A stretch of DNA of 64,000 nt from Caballeronia grimmiae (GTDB lineage: Bacteria > Pseudomonadota > Gammaproteobacteria > Burkholderiales > Burkholderiaceae), in assembly GCF_000698555.1 (NCBI RefSeq), contig NZ_JFHE01000012.1, positions 1 to 64,000 on the forward strand. The letters run 5' to 3'. The notes under the pieces were generated by a model. It saw only the letters and a list, made by a program, of their open reading frames with translations. It was not told the DNA's origin and ran no database searches. Both the position numbers and the translations under genes were made by a program. This document shows, piece after piece, positions 26,904 through 35,131 of this stretch (the stretch's first letter is position 1; each line of letters starts with the position of its first letter).

Positions 26904-27773
26904 CTAGGGCTTGACGAACCTGAGCGTCATGCGATCCGATTCCCCGATACCCGCAAAGCGCGACCGGTCCGCTTCGCCGCCCCTGTACGTGGGCGGCAGC
27001 GACCACACGCCATGCGGATAGTCTTTCGTATCCTTCGGATTCGCGTTGATTTCACTGCGCGCGCTGAGCACGAAGCCGGCTGCCTGAGCGTGCTCGATGA
27101 CGAACGCCTCGGTCACGTAACCGGTCTCGATCATTTGCTGTTCGCTCGTCCCCGGCTGCGCGCGATGCTCTTCGACGCCGAGTTCGCCGCCATGCTTCAG
27201 CGCGCCGTAGAACGCACGCAGGTTCGCATCGATTTGTCCGTCCTTGATCCAGTTATGGATATTGCGGAACGTGAAGACGCGGTCGAATCGCTCGTTCGCG
27301 TCGAAGTCGATGAACCGGCCCGCATGCAATGTGCCGACGACCACCTTTCCATACAGCGATGGATCGCTCGCGAGCTTGCGCCGGTACGCAGCATCGGTGG
27401 CGCTGTCTTCGGCGGCGAGATCGGCGGAGGTGCTCAGATATTGCGCTTCGTAGAGACGGCCCGAATCGCGCAGATAAGGCGCGAGAATATCCGTGTACCA
27501 GCCTCCGCCCGGCGCGATTTCGAGCACCGATTGCGTCGGAGCGAGACCGAAGAACTCGAGCGTTTCCTTTGGATGGCGATAGACGTCACGCGCACGCGCC
27601 TTGTCGCTGCGTTGCGATCCGCCGATGGCGGCATCGAGCGGTGCGGCGCTCGCGCCTTGCGACTGCGCATCACGCGAGGACGAGGACGAGGATGCACAGC
27701 CTGTCAGTGCGATTGCAGCGAAGGTGATGGCAATCGCGACTGCGCGCGCCCGGTCGAGGCAAGTAGCGTTCAT
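26904..27773 (-). CDS. Methyltransferase-fold lipoprotein (COG4798-like)
   Basis: 289-residue protein with a lipoprotein signal (AIAITFAAIALTGCASS, lipobox LTGC) and a Ser-rich linker, followed by a class I methyltransferase-like domain. The nucleotide-binding motif I appears as SVLEIAPGGGWYTDILAPYL, and later FDRVFTFRNIHNWI and HGGELGVEEHRAQPGTSEQQ match this group. Export is odd, because S-adenosylmethionine is not known in the periplasm. The domain may bind another ligand or act as a structural protein. It stands alone on the minus strand, convergent with the lyase gene and 82 bp after the glycosidase gene. Confidence 0.82.
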   Translation of the reverse strand: MNATCLDRARAVAIAITFAAIALTGCASSSSSSRDAQSQGASAAPLDAAIGGSQRSDKARARDVYRHPKETLEFFGLAPTQSVLEIAPGGGWYTDILAPYLRDSGRLYEAQYLSTSADLAAEDSATDAAYRRKLASDPSLYGKVVVGTLHAGRFIDFDANERFDRVFTFRNIHNWIKDGQIDANLRAFYGALKHGGELGVEEHRAQPGTSEQQMIETGYVTEAFVIEHAQAAGFVLSARSEINANPKDTKDYPHGVWSLPPTYRGGEADRSRFAGIGESDRMTLRFVKP

Positions 27774-27855
27774 GGCGTCGAAGGAAGTTCGGGATACGCG
27801 ACACGATACGCGTTTATCGCGTGACGCGCTCTTCTCCTTCGAGCCGCGTCGCGGC

Positions 27856-29133
27856 TTACACCGGGTTCGCTGCGATGAAGTCCTTGAACACGGCGTACGC
27901 CGGATTCTTCGTGACGCCGTCGAGCTGCATGAGACCGTAGTTCTTGTCCATCACCGCGTACATCATGATGGACTGGATGTTGTATTTGTCCTTGATCGAT
28001 CGGTACTGCTTAAGCGCCTTGCCTGTGTACGCCGCGGCGGACTGCGGCGTGTCGTTCGCGCCGGACCAGCCCCATTCCGTCAGCCAGATCGGCACGTTGA
28101 ACGAATCTTTCAGCACTTGAAGCACGTCGACGCACGCGTTGTTGCGCCCGCCGCACTGGATGTCGCCCGAACTCTTGTACCAGTGATAGCTCGTGAAGTC
28201 CCAGCGCAGCGACGCCGCGCCGCTCACGCCTTGCGTGGTGCCGTCGGGCGAAATGCCGTTCCACAGCATTTGCAGCGCGCGATAGGCCATTGGAATGCCG
28301 ACGTTCACGCCGCACTGGATAGTCGGATCGATTGCGCGCACGCCGTCGATCATGCCCCGCAGCGCACCGCGAAACGACGGCCAGCACGCCGGGTCCCAGT
28401 CCGCCGTCGAACTGCCGTCACCGGCGATCTTCAGGTCCACATCGAGTTCGTTGCCGCACTCGATGTACTTGACGAGTCCCTTCAACGGGCGCGTGCAGCG
28501 CACCGCGAGGTCATAGCCGAGCGCGTAGGCATCGGCCTCGCTGCTGTGCGGGTCCCAATGCGCGGACAGCGGATTGAACACCGGCAGGATCGACACTCCG
28601 CTGTTCGCAAACGGGCCCTTCAGCGCGTTGGCGAGCGTGGTCGCCATGCCGCCGTCCGCAATGTCGCAGCGATAGTTGGTGACGCCCAGGTCCTGCAGGA
28701 TGGCGAGTTGCGCAGCCGCCGGCATCGTCTGGTAGATGCCGTTGCCCCACGCCATGTGACCGTTGATGCCGTAGAAGAGGCCGTCCGATGCGCCTGACGC
28801 TTGCGAGCTCGTATCGCTCGAGCCCGTGTTCGTGGGCTGAGTGGCGTCGCCGGCGCTGTTGCTATCCGTCGCGTTCGATGCCGACGCTCCGCTCGCTGCC
28901 GACGCGCTCGACGTCGAAGGCGATGTCGAAGTCGATGTCGACGAGTTGGCGGTGGCGCTCGACTTGCCGGCAGCTTGCGAGTCGCTGCTGCCGCCTCCGC
29001 CGCCGCAGCCGGCCAGCACCGCACTGCCAGCCGACGCGAGCATCATGGCGAGAAAGGTTCGGCGCTTCGGTGCATCGAGCGAAGCGGCGGGATGGGATAG
29101 TCGGTGTCGTGAGGCTTGGTTGGGGACTGGCAT
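27856..29133 (-). CDS. Clan GH-A glycoside hydrolase-like lipoprotein
   Basis: 425-residue exported protein. The N-terminus has KRRTFLAMMLASAGSAVLAG followed by Cys and a poly-Gly run (a Tat-like and lipobox signal). A Ser/Thr/Ala low-complexity linker spans about 48-115. The remainder is a TIM barrel with LFYGINGHMAWG, the acid/base pattern IECGNELD (Glu near 228) and the nucleophile pattern IWLTEWGWSG (Glu near 351), which define clan GH-A hydrolases. The family within the clan (GH39- or GH5-like) and the substrate are uncertain. The protein at 32621-33970 is a distant paralogue. The Shine-Dalgarno before ATG 29133 is weak. It is divergent from the second FHA gene. Confidence 0.85.
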   Translation of the reverse strand: MPVPNQASRHRLSHPAASLDAPKRRTFLAMMLASAGSAVLAGCGGGGGSSDSQAAGKSSATANSSTSTSTSPSTSSASAASGASASNATDSNSAGDATQPTNTGSSDTSSQASGASDGLFYGINGHMAWGNGIYQTMPAAAQLAILQDLGVTNYRCDIADGGMATTLANALKGPFANSGVSILPVFNPLSAHWDPHSSEADAYALGYDLAVRCTRPLKGLVKYIECGNELDVDLKIAGDGSSTADWDPACWPSFRGALRGMIDGVRAIDPTIQCGVNVGIPMAYRALQMLWNGISPDGTTQGVSGAASLRWDFTSYHWYKSSGDIQCGGRNNACVDVLQVLKDSFNVPIWLTEWGWSGANDTPQSAAAYTGKALKQYRSIKDKYNIQSIMMYAVMDKNYGLMQLDGVTKNPAYAVFKDFIAANPV

Positions 29134-29538
29134 GGCCGCGAAAGGTGGCGTTGATGCTCACGTTTACGGCCATGCGGGCACAGGCTTGAATCGTCTCTTG
29201 TATGTGCGCTTCAAAACGCTGGATGCGAAGCTGGCATTTTTACCGGTGTGCCCTGACCCCTTCGCCTATTCATGGCGATGTTTCTGCAAAATCCGGTCGA
29301 TCCCGACTTGCACATTCACGAGTCGTTCGATCTCGCCCCAACCGCGATATCAGCGTCTCGTGCCATAACAATTCGAAGCGCGCCATCCATTCGACACATG
29401 CGCGACACATGCGCGACACACGCGCAACACACGCGCAACAGACCGCCCTTGATCATCGTTAGTGCTGCTACACTGCCCTGCCACTAGAGCGCCAATAAGC
29501 GACAACAAACGGGGAATGTCACAGCCCAAGGGGGGCTT
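29134..29538. other. Divergent intergenic region of glycosidase and FHA genes
   Basis: 405 bases with no convincing gene. The main feature is the 11-bp tandem repeat array at 29392-29446. Between the array and the FHA start lies TTAGTGCTGCTACACTG (around 29460), where TACACT could be a -10 box for the FHA gene. The remaining sequence shows nothing recognisable. Confidence 0.4.
29392..29446 (+). repeat. 11-bp tandem repeat array upstream of the second FHA gene
   Basis: Five head-to-tail units: CGACACATGCG (29392-29402 and 29403-29413), CGACACACGCG (29414-29424), CAACACACGCG (29425-29435) and a degraded CAACAGACCGC (29436-29446). The period of about one helical turn puts every copy on the same DNA face, as expected of a regulator-binding array; it could equally be a slippage product. 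It ends about 90 bases before the FHA start codon. Confidence 0.85.
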
Positions 29539-31920
29539 ATGCGTCATTCATTCAATCGTCACCTGAGCGCTTTCCGAACCGGCAGCCGTGCCGGTTACAC
29601 AAGCACGCGGGCGGCGCGCTTCACAATCCGCCCTCTTTCGATACTCATTGCCATGGCTTGCGGGTCGGTCGGGTCGGCGGCCATCGCCGCGGCTCCACTG
29701 CCGCAAGGCGGCCAGTTCGTCGCCGGCGCGGGAAGCATCGCGCAGAGCGGCGGCAACATGACGATCACGCAATCGGGCGCGCGCGGGGTCATCGACTGGA
29801 AGAGCTTTTCGATTGCCCCGGGCCGCACGGTGTCGATCAACAACGGCACCGGCGCGACGCTCAATCGCGTGACCGGTAACGACGTCTCTGCAATCTACGG
29901 AACGCTACAGGGAACCGGTACGGTCTACCTGATCAATCCGCATGGCGTGGTCATCGGACCGAGCGGCGTCGTGTCCACGGGCGGCCACTTCGTCGCCTCG
30001 ACGCTCGACATCAGCAACGACGACTTCGCCTCCGGCTATCAGGCCACCTTCACGGGCAACTCCAATGCGAGCGTCGTCAATCTCGGCAGCATCAGTTCGA
30101 CGGGCGGCAACGTGTATCTCATCTCCGCGAACATGGTGATGAACGGGGGACGCATCGACGCGCCCGAGGGATCGGCCAATCTCGTCACGGGACGCTCGGT
30201 GTCGCTGATCGATACCGGCTACGACCAGCAGATCGGCGTGGCGGTGGGCAGTCACGGCACGGTCGCGAACGCGGGCGAAGTGCAGGCGGCGGTCATCAAC
30301 CTCCAGGCGGCGGACGGCAACATCTTCGCGCTCGCCGGCCGCTCGGCGGCATTGCGCGCGACCGGCACCGCGACGCGCGATGGCCACGTCTGGCTCGTCG
30401 CCGATACCGGCTCCGTCGATGCACGCGGCGCGCAGATCAGCGCACGCAATGCGGACGGTACGCCATCCGGCGTCGATGTCATCGGCAGGAACGTCGGAGT
30501 CGGCGGCGCGGACATCAGCGCCGGCTCGCTCAATATCACCACGGGCGAATTCACCGCCGATGCCGCGACGGCCGGCACCTTCACGTCGAGTCTGAATCGC
30601 GGTACGTCCGTCACCGTCAATGCCGACGGCACGGACGGCAGCGCGGGCGCAACCGGCAAGGGCGATATCGTCGTGCCAACGAATCTGCGCTGGAACGGTG
30701 CATCGTCGCTGACGCTCAACGCCGCGCACTCGGTGACGATCGCGCCCGGCGTCACCATCGCCAATGCGGGTTCCGGCTCGCTCAAGCTGTATGCGGACGC
30801 GAACGCGTTCAACAACGGCGGCAGCGTGACGAACCTCGGCACGATCGACTGGTCGCGCAGCAACGGCGCCGTCTCAGTCCTGTTCGACATGAACGGCGTC
30901 AATACACCGGGGAACGTGCGCGTCAATCCATCGTGGAGCGCCGCGCCGTTCAGCGGGCTCGTCACGCAGTACACCGCTTATCGGCTCGTCAATTCGATCG
31001 CGGACCTGCGCGCGGTCAAGAACGATCTTTCCGGCACCTACGCGCTCGGCACGAGCCTCGGACTCTTCGGCGCGACGGGTCTCGGCGGCATCGGCACGGC
31101 GGCGACGCCGTTCACCGGACAGTTCGACGGCATGGGTCATCTGCCCGTGGGCCTCAGTCTCGGCGCCGGCGAGACCGGCCTGTTCGGCGTGGTCGGCGCG
31201 AGCGGCATCCTGCGCAACTTCGTGCTCGCGGGAACCACGGCCACGGCTTCGGGCGCACCGGTCGGCATGCTCGTCGGCACGAACCGCGGCTATCTCGTGA
31301 ACGTTGGTGCATCGGGCGTCGTCACCGCAACTGGCGATGCGTCGACGGTAGCGGGCGGACTCGTCGGCGAGAACTTCGGACGCATCGAGCAATCGTGGTC
31401 CGGCGGGAACATCAGCGGCGGCAGCGCGGTCGGCGGGCTCGTGGGCCGCAACGACGGCTATATCGCCCGGTCCTACGCGCTCGGGTCCGCGACGGCCAGC
31501 GGACAAGGCGCGCTCGGCGGCCTCGTCGGCATCAATAACGGCAGGATCGTGCAGTCGTATGCGCAGGAATCGCTGACCGGCAACGGGGCCGTTGGCGGGC
31601 TCGTGGGCGGCAATGCAGACGGCATCTACGAGTCCTATGGCATGTCGACGCTCACCGTCGGCGCGGGCGCGCGGGCGGGCGGCATCGTGGGCGGAAACCG
31701 CGGCTTGATTGCTCCGAACGTGTTCTGGAACAAGGAGTCAGCGGGTGTGGCCTCGGCCGTCGGTCGCGGCGCGGGAACGCCGGCTTCGAGCGGACTGACC
31801 GACGCGCAAATGGGCGATCCGGCGAGCTTCGGTCCGACCTGGGACTTCAGCGCGACAGGTGCGTGGGCCATGCCGGTGGGATCGTTGTCGCCGTCGTTGC
31901 GGTGGCTCTACGGGTCGTGA
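29539..31920 (+). CDS. Filamentous-hemagglutinin-type exoprotein with GLUG repeats (TpsA-like)
   Basis: 793-residue exoprotein, paralogous to that at 10794-13145. A long signal region (about 1-50, ending GSAAIAAAP) precedes the two-partner-secretion domain: FVAGAGSIAQSGGNMTITQS, ARGVIDWKSFSIAPG, ATLNRVTGND and YLINPHGVVIGPSGVV. Beta-helix-like repeats follow (IFALAGRSAALRATGTATRD). Residues about 545-735 contain some six GLUG-type repeats, such as VGGLVGRNDGYIARSYALG, and the C-terminus is GAWAMPVGSLSPSLRW. No TpsB transporter gene is adjacent. GC content and codon style are as in neighbours. It sits between two glycosidase-like lipoprotein genes, suggesting a joint role at the cell surface or in the biofilm matrix. 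A strong terminator follows. Confidence 0.9.
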   Translation: MRHSFNRHLSAFRTGSRAGYTSTRAARFTIRPLSILIAMACGSVGSAAIAAAPLPQGGQFVAGAGSIAQSGGNMTITQSGARGVIDWKSFSIAPGRTVSINNGTGATLNRVTGNDVSAIYGTLQGTGTVYLINPHGVVIGPSGVVSTGGHFVASTLDISNDDFASGYQATFTGNSNASVVNLGSISSTGGNVYLISANMVMNGGRIDAPEGSANLVTGRSVSLIDTGYDQQIGVAVGSHGTVANAGEVQAAVINLQAADGNIFALAGRSAALRATGTATRDGHVWLVADTGSVDARGAQISARNADGTPSGVDVIGRNVGVGGADISAGSLNITTGEFTADAATAGTFTSSLNRGTSVTVNADGTDGSAGATGKGDIVVPTNLRWNGASSLTLNAAHSVTIAPGVTIANAGSGSLKLYADANAFNNGGSVTNLGTIDWSRSNGAVSVLFDMNGVNTPGNVRVNPSWSAAPFSGLVTQYTAYRLVNSIADLRAVKNDLSGTYALGTSLGLFGATGLGGIGTAATPFTGQFDGMGHLPVGLSLGAGETGLFGVVGASGILRNFVLAGTTATASGAPVGMLVGTNRGYLVNVGASGVVTATGDASTVAGGLVGENFGRIEQSWSGGNISGGSAVGGLVGRNDGYIARSYALGSATASGQGALGGLVGINNGRIVQSYAQESLTGNGAVGGLVGGNADGIYESYGMSTLTVGAGARAGGIVGGNRGLIAPNVFWNKESAGVASAVGRGAGTPASSGLTDAQMGDPASFGPTWDFSATGAWAMPVGSLSPSLRWLYGS

Positions 31921-31955
31921 CTATCCGCTGACTGCATCTGCGTTTCCGATGCCCG

Positions 31956-31982
31956 GCCCGCCAGCGATGGCGGGCTTTTTTT
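31956..31982 (+). terminator. Intrinsic terminator after the second FHA gene
   Basis: Perfect 8-bp GC stem GCCCGCCA (31956-31963) and TGGCGGGC (31968-31975) with a GCGA tetraloop, followed by TTTTTTT. Confidence 0.95.
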
Positions 31983-32548
31983 CGCCTATAGCGCCTCGAT
32001 GCTAGCCCGATTCAATCCGGTCAAATCCGGATTCGATATTCGCCCGAACGTGAGTTTCACAAAAGATTCTGCACCCGTTTCGCAAGATGGCATGAAGCCG
32101 GATTACGCCTCGAAAAACATATGGATGAATGCGCCTAATCGATGTTTCTGAACGGCGAATTAACCATAATCAACCTAAGGTTAATCTTTCACCGTTCACA
32201 CGTTCGATAAAACATTCATTTATGCGACGAATATTACGGCAAGATAACACGTAACTTATTCCGCTATTCGTATGAATAGATAGTTCAAAAACGCCGGTTC
32301 TTAGCGACCTTCCGCATCAGATGCAAGAGCAAATGCGGCTTGTGTCCTTATTTGTATGCGCAGAAACGCAGGAATTGCCACGCAAACGTTCACTGTTACA
32401 TACCGTTACGGCCTTTTTCATACGGTAAGAAATAACGAGCGGGTACCATTGCTTTCGTCCGGTCAGTAAAAAGCGACTGAGAAACGCGCCTGCTTTGTCT
32501 GTGGCGCACTGGTTGATCGCCTGTCTATTCCCTTCAGGTTCGAATTGC

Positions 32549-32567
32549 GAGTGCTTTAAAAGCACTC
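32549..32567. repeat. Inverted repeat in the leader of the second glycosidase gene
   Basis: GAGTGCTTT, A, AAAGCACTC: two perfect 9-base arms around one base, ending 53 bases before the start codon. It could be an operator or, in RNA, a small hairpin. Too little T-rich sequence follows at once to call it a terminator. Confidence 0.5.
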
Positions 32568-32620
32568 AGGGAAGACCTTTTTTCGGCGGTCGGAATTGAA
32601 CACGTTCATCCATTTTCAGA

Positions 32621-33970
32621 ATGAGAAAAAACCATTTCATCGTCTATTCCGTCTTTGCAAGCTCGTTAATCCTTTCGGCATGTGGCGGCGGCGCGGACAG
32701 TCTGCCGTCGAGCGTCGCAAACAGCGCGAATGATCCCGCCGCGGTCGCCAAAGCCGGCACGCGGGCACCGTCGCCGAACGGCACGACAATCCCGTCCGGT
32801 ACGTCGATCGTCGATTCTTCGAACGCGGTCTGGACCGTCACCAACGGCGTCATCTATCGCGCGGGTCAGAAGGCCGGCTTCTCGCAGGCCGTCATTCAAC
32901 TGCTGTGGTACGGCGGCAAGATCTATCAGCAGAACGTGAACAAGCTGTGGTGGGTGTGGCAGAACAACACGTGGGCGACGTCGAGCGACCCGCGCACCGC
33001 CACCGCCGCGTCGGCTTCGGCTTCGACCGCAATCCCGTTCTTCGGCGTCAATGCCCACTACATCCAGGGCGGCGTCTATTCGTCGATTCCGCTCGCGACC
33101 CAGTCCGCGACGATGGTCGACCTCGGCCTCACCAGCGTGCGTCAGGACGTCTACAGCAACGCGCAGATCGATATCCTCGCCGACAAGGTCATGCCCAACG
33201 TCGGCTCGAAGGTCAACGTGATGCCGCTGGTGATTCCACATCCGTGGATGGACCCGACGCTGAACGGCCGCACGCCGACCGAAGCGTCGGCCTACACGTA
33301 TGCCTATAACATGGCGGCTTACGCGGCAACGCGCTTCAAGGGCGTGCCCGTCGTGGAGTTCGGCAACGAATACGACATCGACGAGCACAACCAGCGCATC
33401 GCGAACGACGGCGTGAACGTCTCCGACTACGACAACAACACGTGGCCGATCTGGCGCGGCACAATGCGCGGCTCCTATGACGGCTGGCGCTCCGTCGACA
33501 AGTCCGGGCAGACGAAGATCATCAACACGGCGTCGACGGGCTTCCTGAATCTCGGCTGGTACAAGGGCATGCTGACCGGCACGCAGCCGGACGGCTCGAC
33601 GGGCCATCCCAAGGTGCCGACGGACATCCTCCAGTTGCACTGGTACTCGGACGGTCTGGATCCGGTGAACACGTGGGGCAAGGACGGCACGAACTACAAC
33701 GTCCTCAAGATCCTGCACGACGCGTACAACCTGCCGATCATGTTCACCGAAATCGGCATCAACGCGGACTTCTCGACGGCCAAGGCGCAGGCTTATATCT
33801 CGAAGACGATTCCGGAGCTTTACGCGGCGAGAAGCACGTACAACGTGATCGGCTTCAACTGGTACGAGCTGTATGACGATCCTAGCGGCGAGTTCGGCAT
33901 CCTCACCAATGGCGGGTCGAACAAGGCGGTCTATTCGACGGTCAAGGCGGCGGTAGCGGCATCGAAGTAA
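32621..33970 (+). CDS. Clan GH-A glycoside hydrolase-like lipoprotein with N-terminal accessory repeat
   Basis: 449-residue exported protein. The signal ends in a lipobox (SLILSACGGGAD). Residues about 45-125 form an accessory module of the type SNAVWTVTNGVIYRAGQ, then IQLLWYGGKIYQQNVNKLWW and WQNNTWATSSDPR, a motif I associate with secreted Burkholderia hydrolases. Residues about 135-449 are the TIM barrel with FFGVNAHYIQGGVY, acid/base VEFGNEYDID (Glu near 249) and nucleophile IMFTEIGINADF (Glu near 376). It resembles the protein at 27856-29133, but that one lacks the accessory module. Substrate unknown; an exopolysaccharide is plausible given the FHA neighbour. A strong terminator follows. 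Confidence 0.85.
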   Translation: MRKNHFIVYSVFASSLILSACGGGADSLPSSVANSANDPAAVAKAGTRAPSPNGTTIPSGTSIVDSSNAVWTVTNGVIYRAGQKAGFSQAVIQLLWYGGKIYQQNVNKLWWVWQNNTWATSSDPRTATAASASASTAIPFFGVNAHYIQGGVYSSIPLATQSATMVDLGLTSVRQDVYSNAQIDILADKVMPNVGSKVNVMPLVIPHPWMDPTLNGRTPTEASAYTYAYNMAAYAATRFKGVPVVEFGNEYDIDEHNQRIANDGVNVSDYDNNTWPIWRGTMRGSYDGWRSVDKSGQTKIINTASTGFLNLGWYKGMLTGTQPDGSTGHPKVPTDILQLHWYSDGLDPVNTWGKDGTNYNVLKILHDAYNLPIMFTEIGINADFSTAKAQAYISKTIPELYAARSTYNVIGFNWYELYDDPSGEFGILTNGGSNKAVYSTVKAAVAASK

Positions 33971-33973
33971 GAG

Positions 33974-34009
33974 AAAAAGGCGGAACGCAGGCGCGTTCCG
34001 CCTTTTTTT
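33974..34009. terminator. Bidirectional intrinsic terminator
   Basis: A 15-bp perfect stem (33974-33988 with 33993-34007) with loop AGGC, flanked by A5 on the left and T7 on the right. It can stop both the glycosidase gene (plus) and the polyol operon (minus), which converge here. Confidence 0.95.
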
Positions 34010-34022
34010 ATGTGCGCCGTGC

Positions 34023-35105
34023 TTATTTCGGCCGCAGCAGCACCTTGATCGAATCGAGCGAATTCGCCACTTCGATCGCATCGTCCCACTCTTCCAGCGT
34101 GAAGCCGTGCGTGACGATTCCCTTCGAAGTCACGAGACCGCGCGCGAGCAGATCGATCGCGATCGGATAGCAGTACGGTCCGAGATGCGCGCCGCGCACG
34201 TCGAGCTCCTTGCGATCGCCGATGATCGACCAGTCGACCGTCGTATCGCTGCCGAACACGGAAAATTCCACGAAGCGCCCGAGCTTGCGTATCAGTTCGA
34301 GCCCTTGCGTGACGCCCGCCGGCGAACCCGTCGTTTCGATATACACGTCGCAGCCGTATTGATCGGTGATCGCGCGGATGGCTTCGAGCGCGTTGTCCGT
34401 CTTTGGATTGATCGTGATATCCGCGCCGTATTCGCGGGCGAGTTCGAGACGCTCGTCGACGAGATCGATCACGACGAGCTTCTTCGGCGTCTTCAGATGT
34501 GCGACCTGCACCATCATCAGGCCGAGCGGTCCCGCGCCCGCAATCACGACGACATCGCTCAACTGAATGTCACCGCGATTCACCGTATGGATGGCGCATG
34601 CCAGCGGTTCGATGATCGCGGCGTCTTCGAGCGAGATGCCATCGGGAATCTTGTGAACGATCGCGGTGGGCGGAAAGCGCATGTATTCCGCCATGCCGCC
34701 GTCCGCGACTTCGCGCTGAAAGCCGAAGATGTTGTGCACTTCGCACATCCAGTACTGCCCCGATCTGCAATAGCGGCACTTCGCACAAGGCACGATCTGC
34801 TCCGCGATCACGCGATCGCCCTTCTGCACGCCGAAATGCTCCGCCGCGCCGTCGCCGAGTTCCTCGACGTAACCGAAGAATTCATGCCCCGGGATGACCG
34901 GCGCTTTAACCCACGGATTCGGCCCGCCCCAGAACATCTTCGCGCCCGACCAGCACTTGCAGTCGCTCGCGCAGATGCCGCATGCGGCGATGCGAATCAC
35001 CAGCTCGTTCGGCCCGGCACGCGGGCGCTGCACGCGCTCGACGCGATAGTCCTTGGGCGCGCGGCAGACGATGGCCGTCATCTGCGCGTTGTCGGTGTTC
35101 TCCAT
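34023..35105 (-). CDS. Zinc-dependent alcohol dehydrogenase (erythritol/L-threitol dehydrogenase type)
   Basis: 360-residue medium-chain dehydrogenase. Catalytic zinc ligands lie in AACGICASDCKCW and IPGHEFFGYVEELGDG. The structural-zinc cysteines are all present in VPCAKCRYCRSGQYWMC. The Rossmann motif is VVIAGAGPLGLMMVQVA. Overall sequence fits the EltD-like group that oxidises erythritol or threitol to erythrulose. Last gene of the polyol operon, 26 bp after the xylitol-type dehydrogenase. The exact polyol is inferred, not proven. Confidence 0.88.
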   Translation of the reverse strand: MENTDNAQMTAIVCRAPKDYRVERVQRPRAGPNELVIRIAACGICASDCKCWSGAKMFWGGPNPWVKAPVIPGHEFFGYVEELGDGAAEHFGVQKGDRVIAEQIVPCAKCRYCRSGQYWMCEVHNIFGFQREVADGGMAEYMRFPPTAIVHKIPDGISLEDAAIIEPLACAIHTVNRGDIQLSDVVVIAGAGPLGLMMVQVAHLKTPKKLVVIDLVDERLELAREYGADITINPKTDNALEAIRAITDQYGCDVYIETTGSPAGVTQGLELIRKLGRFVEFSVFGSDTTVDWSIIGDRKELDVRGAHLGPYCYPIAIDLLARGLVTSKGIVTHGFTLEEWDDAIEVANSLDSIKVLLRPK

Positions 35106-35131
35106 GATCGCGTCTCCCGGTCGTTATCGCG

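Larger units (their letters stand above)
31921..32620. other. Long AT-rich non-coding region upstream of the second glycosidase
   Basis: About 700 bases, visibly poorer in G+C than the coding DNA on either side. After the FHA terminator (31956-31982) it contains several inverted repeats: AACCT-A-AGGTT (32172-32182), CTATTC-GTAT-GAATAG (32264-32279) and GAGTGCTTT-A-AAAGCACTC (32549-32567). A minus-strand open frame at 32317-32565 lacks family resemblance and a ribosome-binding site. The region looks like a large regulatory leader, perhaps a target of H-NS-like silencing, or it may hide a small RNA. Confidence 0.5.

Noticed and set aside
28850..28990. Repetitive bases in the first glycosidase gene as a DNA repeat element
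   Set aside because: They only encode the Ser/Thr/Ala linker of the lipoprotein; the repetition follows from low-complexity codons.
32317..32565. 82-codon minus-strand frame in the AT-rich leader
   Set aside because: No ribosome-binding site, no recognisable family and an ordinary length for chance in AT-rich DNA. I left it as non-coding.
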